From Hoeflea sp. (GTDB lineage: Bacteria; Pseudomonadota; Alphaproteobacteria; Rhizobiales; Rhizobiaceae): DNA of 64,000 nt. The DNA lies in NCBI GenBank assembly GCA_019084245.1, contig JAHRFE010000009.1:1-64000 (forward strand). Direction: 5' to 3'. Positions 61,271 through 64,000 of the stretch are shown piece after piece (the first letter of the stretch is position 1; the number at the start of each line of letters is the position of its first letter). The notes under the pieces were generated by a model, which was not told where the DNA came from, ran no database searches, and worked only from the letters and a program-made list of their open reading frames with translations. The translations under genes and the position numbers were made by a program.

Positions 61271-61297
61271 AGCCTCTAACAAATCCGGTGCGGTTCA
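61271..61297. repeat. IS3-family left terminal inverted repeat
   Basis: Complement begins TGAACCGCACCGGATTTG and pairs with 60612-60638. Marks the element's upstream end, 94 bp from the stop of the binding-protein gene. Confidence 0.75.
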
Positions 61298-61347
61298 CTC
61301 GCCTCGAAGCCTAAGGCTTGGTTGAGCTTCCATGTCACCGTGGTAAC

Positions 61348-61375
61348 GGGCCTCCCGACCGAAGAGGAGAGGCCC
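61348..61375 (-). terminator. Hairpin after the orphan binding-protein gene
   Basis: GGGCCTC and GAGGCCC form a 7-bp stem 15 bp past the stop at 61391. No T-run. Probably ends the monocistronic transcript next to the IS element. Confidence 0.45.
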
Positions 61376-61390
61376 ATAGGAGCGGGTAAA

Positions 61391-62218
61391 CTATCCGCCG
61401 AAGCCAAATCCGACAGGCATGTCGGTCAGGGTGATGCCGAAAGGCTCAAGGCTCTTGAGAATCCACGTCTGGTTGTTGCCAATGCGGCGATTGTATTCAG
61501 CCCAGGCAGAAACGAAGCTCTTGAACGTCTCGTCACCGCCATAGTTGACGGCGATGACTGACGGTGTCGAGAGAACCGGGGTCGGAACCTTGACCGTCCC
61601 GAGCGCGGTCGTCTTCTTCGCAATCACGAGTCCGTTCAGCATCGTGTTCACCAGGGCGTCGGCCTTGCCTGTCGAAACCGCCACGATTGCTTCGTCACGG
61701 GTCTTGAAGCGCAGAATATTGGCCTGCGGCAGATATTGCTGAGTGATCAAATCCTGTGCGGAGCCGAGGTCAACCGCAAATGTGTATTTCGGATCATTCA
61801 GCTCTTTCCAGGTTTTTCCGTCCAGCTCTTCATTTGCCGACACCAGGATGAAGCTGTTGTAGTATGTAGGATCGGAAAACGATACGGACATGGCGCGCAC
61901 CGGAGTCGCGGTGACTGCAAAGGCCATGTCGACCTTGCCGCTCTGCACGTCAAGAATGGCGTTTGCCCAGCTCGACTCCACCACTTCCAGCTTCACGTCG
62001 AGCGTCTTGGCGATGTCATTGGCCATGTCGATGACAAAGCCCTGCCATTCGCCGGTGCGCTGGTCCTTGTTGAAGTAGGGCACCTCATTCAGGATCGCCG
62101 GAATGCGCAACACGCCGCGCGAACGAATGTCTTCGATCGTGCCTGCGGTCGCGGCACTCACTCCAAGCACGCTTAGTGCCATCACTGCAGCACCGCAGAT
62201 CTTGGTCAGATAATTCAT
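61391..62218 (-). CDS. Family-3 (amino-acid-type) periplasmic substrate-binding protein, orphan
   Basis: 275 residues: signal peptide MNYLTKICGAAVMALSVLGV ending near ATAGTI, then a family-3 fold with GVLRIPAILNEVPYFNKD, WQGFVIDMANDIAKTL, VDMAFAVTATPVR and FAVDLGSAQD. Typical of polar amino-acid or opine importers. No permease or ATPase gene is nearby; the IS scar on its 3' side suggests that downstream importer genes were lost or moved. Confidence 0.88.
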   Translation of the reverse strand: MNYLTKICGAAVMALSVLGVSAATAGTIEDIRSRGVLRIPAILNEVPYFNKDQRTGEWQGFVIDMANDIAKTLDVKLEVVESSWANAILDVQSGKVDMAFAVTATPVRAMSVSFSDPTYYNSFILVSANEELDGKTWKELNDPKYTFAVDLGSAQDLITQQYLPQANILRFKTRDEAIVAVSTGKADALVNTMLNGLVIAKKTTALGTVKVPTPVLSTPSVIAVNYGGDETFKSFVSAWAEYNRRIGNNQTWILKSLEPFGITLTDMPVGFGFGG

Positions 62219-62378
62219 GGTCTGGTTCTCCTAGTTCCCCGGAATCTCATTGATTTCCGTCTCCCCACAAAGGAACTTCGCCTTGTGGGCTTGCCGGTGA
62301 AAATCAGCCTATCCCCGAATTGAGCAAGAACAATGCTAGAGAGCACGAGGCACTTATGGGCTTTTTTGTATGTCGATC

Positions 62379-63308
62379 TCACAGAGGTGTGTGCATTCCT
62401 TCGTCACTGGCCGGCGGCTCAAACACCGGCCCAACGAGTTCGCGACGGCAATCTTCAAACAGTTGCTGCACCATCGGATGCTTCTGAAGAAAGCCGGCAT
62501 TGCCGAAATACACGCGCACTTCGGGCAGGTTGGTGAGCTTCACCGTGCTGATCGAGGTGTCACCAGGATCGACACACCAGGAGGGAATGATGGAGAAGCC
62601 CAATCCTTCCTCGACACAGCGCTTGACGCTCGAACTGCCGGAGGTGGAGATCGAGGGCTGAACGACGGCGCCGTCGCGACCAAGAAAATCGACGGAAATA
62701 TTGCGAAGGGTCTGGCCAGGCTCGTAGGTGATGAACGGGCGCCCCGCGGCCCAGCGCGGGATGTCCTGCTGGTCTGGTGGCGGACCCCAGTCTTGGGGGT
62801 AGACCAGACTCAGACGATAACTGCCGAGCAAGCGCTGCGGCACCACGGGGTCGCCGAAATAGCGCTCGGAAATGCAAACGTCCAAACTGCCGTTCTTGAC
62901 CAGTTCGGCGAGGACGGTGTCGCGCTCGTAGACGGCAAACTCCATTTCCGGAAACGCCTCGCGAAAGCGCGAGAGCACGCTCGGAAAGACATAGAAGAAG
63001 ATCGCCTGGGGCATCCCGACGCGCAATGACGAGCGCTGGTTCTCGATCAGCTTGGTCAGGCGCTCGAGCATGATGTCGAGTTCCGGGTGGAGCAGGTTGT
63101 AGAGCGCGCGTCCCCGCGGCGTCAGCGCGATCCGTTTGGCGCCCTGTTCGGAGTCGAGGAGCTTGCCATTCAGGATCTGTTCCAGCCTGCGCACATGGTT
63201 TGCAGCCGATTGATAGCTGATGTTGAGATCCCGGGCCGCTCCGGAAAACGAGCCGTGTCGAGCCACCTGATAAAAGGTCTGGATAAGTGTGAGGCTGATC
63301 TTGGCCAT
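62379..63308 (-). CDS. LysR-family transcriptional regulator
   Basis: 309 residues from MAKISLTLIQTFYQ (63308, AAGGAGGGG upstream; a longer frame crosses the divergent promoter). Helix-turn-helix at about 8-65 (FYQVARHGSFSGAARDLNIS) and an effector domain with RVGMPQAIFFYVFPSV. Divergent by 151 bp from the DAO oxidoreductase, its likely target, and followed by the orphan binding protein 160 bp away. Confidence 0.9.
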   Translation of the reverse strand: MAKISLTLIQTFYQVARHGSFSGAARDLNISYQSAANHVRRLEQILNGKLLDSEQGAKRIALTPRGRALYNLLHPELDIMLERLTKLIENQRSSLRVGMPQAIFFYVFPSVLSRFREAFPEMEFAVYERDTVLAELVKNGSLDVCISERYFGDPVVPQRLLGSYRLSLVYPQDWGPPPDQQDIPRWAAGRPFITYEPGQTLRNISVDFLGRDGAVVQPSISTSGSSSVKRCVEEGLGFSIIPSWCVDPGDTSISTVKLTNLPEVRVYFGNAGFLQKHPMVQQLFEDCRRELVGPVFEPPASDEGMHTPL

Positions 63309-63459
63309 GGAATGGTCCCCCTCCTTCTTTGTTAAAGGGGCTGAGTCTTTGTAGCGGATACAAATTTCGTGAACAAGGAAGGCGTTCATCTTGTATCGAC
63401 GCTGACACGCCCTGACCACCAATATCAGTCGCAGCAACCAACAGGGCCCGACTGATCGC

Positions 63460-64000
63460 ATGCAACCCCGTCTCCCATCCACCGCCATCGTTATCGGATC
63501 CGGCATCGTCGGGGCCTCCGTTGCCTATTTCCTGGCCAGGCGCGGGATTGCGGTTCGGTTGATAGAGGCCGTGTCACCAGCCGCGGAAGCGACCGGGGCC
63601 GCGGACGGGGCGGTTTCCGTAGCAAGCAAGAAGCCCGGACCGATGATGCAGGCAGCACTGAAGGGCGTCGCGCTTTTCGGCGAGCTCGCCGACGAGGGAC
63701 TGCTGGCCGGCGCCTTCAAGCGCCGCTCCACTTTCATCGTGGCAGCGTCGGAGGACGAATGCGCCGTCCTTGAGGCCCATGCCAGCGCCCTTGCCGGCGC
63801 AGGCGTCAGGGTCGACACGCTCGACGGCAAAACCCTGAGGGCACGATTTTGCGCCCTCTCTCCCGGTGCGCGCATGGCCATCGAGGTGCATGGAGAAGGT
63901 CATGCGATCGGCTATCAGGTGGTCCATCGGCTGCTGACGGCAGCGAATGTCAAGGTCAGCCGCAACACCAGCGTGCAGGAGCTTATGCTCGACACGAATG
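63460..64000 (+). CDS. FAD-dependent oxidoreductase, DAO family (5' part only)
   Basis: First 180 codons of a gene that runs off the window. From the ATG at 63460 the product begins MQPRLPSTAIVIGSGIVGAS with a full GxGxxG FAD motif, VAYFLARRG, then EATGAADGAVSVASKKPGP (substrate domain). Resembles glycine oxidase/D-amino-acid dehydrogenase proteins. Divergent from LysR; the orphan amino-acid-type binding protein close by suggests an amino-acid or opine substrate. Confidence 0.82.
   Translation, partial: MQPRLPSTAIVIGSGIVGASVAYFLARRGIAVRLIEAVSPAAEATGAADGAVSVASKKPGPMMQAALKGVALFGELADEGLLAGAFKRRSTFIVAASEDECAVLEAHASALAGAGVRVDTLDGKTLRARFCALSPGARMAIEVHGEGHAIGYQVVHRLLTAANVKVSRNTSVQELMLDTN

Larger units (their letters stand above)
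60612..61297 (-). mobile_element. Internally deleted IS3-family insertion sequence
   Basis: The ends are imperfect 27-bp inverted repeats: TGACCCGCACCGGGTTTG at 60612 and, on the other strand, TGAACCGCACCGGATTTG from 61297. Between them are orfA (with stops) and only the 3' end of orfB. Size is 686 bp against roughly 1.2 kb for an intact element, so most of orfB is deleted. No target-site duplication is visible. It interrupts the permease remnant, so it entered an amide-uptake operon. Confidence 0.8.

Noticed and set aside
60612-61297. Target-site duplication of the IS3 element
   Set aside because: Bases flanking the two ends (AAG before 60612, CTC after 61297) do not repeat, so no duplication was annotated.
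60843-61325. Plus-strand 160-codon open frame in the IS region
   Set aside because: It is antisense to orfA/orfB remnants and has no start context or similarity.
1-64000. CRISPR arrays, tRNA/rRNA genes, phage genes or toxin-antitoxin pairs
   Set aside because: Reading both strands I found no regular spaced repeats, cloverleaf ends or recognisable genes of these kinds.

Overview
The window is a 64 kb piece of a GC-rich bacterial chromosome or large replicon. Gene content points to an alphaproteobacterium of the Rhizobiales (rhizobium, Mesorhizobium or Hoeflea type): many sugar or polyol ABC importers with dedicated regulators, a hemP/hmuSTUV heme locus with a TGA-N9-TCA (RirA/IRO-like) box, and GMC, SorC and FCD-GntR genes. 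The genus is not fixed by anything I can see. No rRNA, tRNA, CRISPR array or prophage was recognised.

Layout. (1) 0.4-19.3 kb: an ene-reductase, then a divergent catabolic locus. The left arm (minus strand, 8507 to 1525) is a CUT2-type importer (binding protein, two permeases, ATPase) with an SDR dehydrogenase, a 3-hydroxyisobutyrate-dehydrogenase-like enzyme and a ThuA-like protein. The right arm (plus strand, 8733 to 19289) begins with an unusual regulator, a winged helix fused to a full solute-binding-protein domain without signal peptide. A second SDR, an M24 peptidase homologue, acetoin/pyruvate-dehydrogenase-type E1 alpha and beta, a split E2, an aldehyde dehydrogenase and a third SDR follow. 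Together they look like uptake of a diol, polyol or related compound, oxidation to a ketone, TPP-dependent cleavage and aldehyde oxidation. (2) 19.4-21.0 kb: glycerate 2-kinase and a Dabb protein. (3) 21.1-28.5 kb: heme import and use (hmuV, hmuU, hmuT, hmuS, hemP), divergent from a tonB operon (secreted unknown, exbB, two exbD, tonB), with one palindromic iron box between them.

(4) 28.5-40.0 kb (minus strand): a second CUT2 importer, a SorC regulator, aldo/keto reductase, GlpD-like dehydrogenase, class I aldolase, FGGY kinase and GMC oxidoreductase, which fits kinase-first catabolism of a polyol. A strong promoter-operator lies upstream. (5) 40.2-46.8 kb: a DAO-type oxidoreductase, then PfpI, M24 peptidase, cupin and the Tm-1-like/TIM-barrel pair of unknown function, with a divergent TetR regulator. 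(6) 47.1-60.1 kb: a CUT1 importer with two different ATPases and a 90-residue membrane protein, followed by a divergent block of sugar-phosphate-isomerase-like enzymes, an enolase-superfamily enzyme, an FCD-GntR regulator, a hydroxyacid dehydrogenase and a Gfo/Idh oxidoreductase. Matching TGGT-N3-ACCA operators tie the two halves together. (7) 60.1-61.4 kb: a decay zone with remnants of a formamidase and an amide/branched-chain-type permease, broken by an internally deleted IS3-family element. (8) 61.4-64.0 kb: an orphan family-3 binding protein, a LysR regulator and a DAO oxidoreductase cut by the window end.

A recurring feature is a GC-rich hairpin placed directly after each of the three transporter-linked binding-protein genes, as expected where the binding protein is made in excess over the membrane parts.
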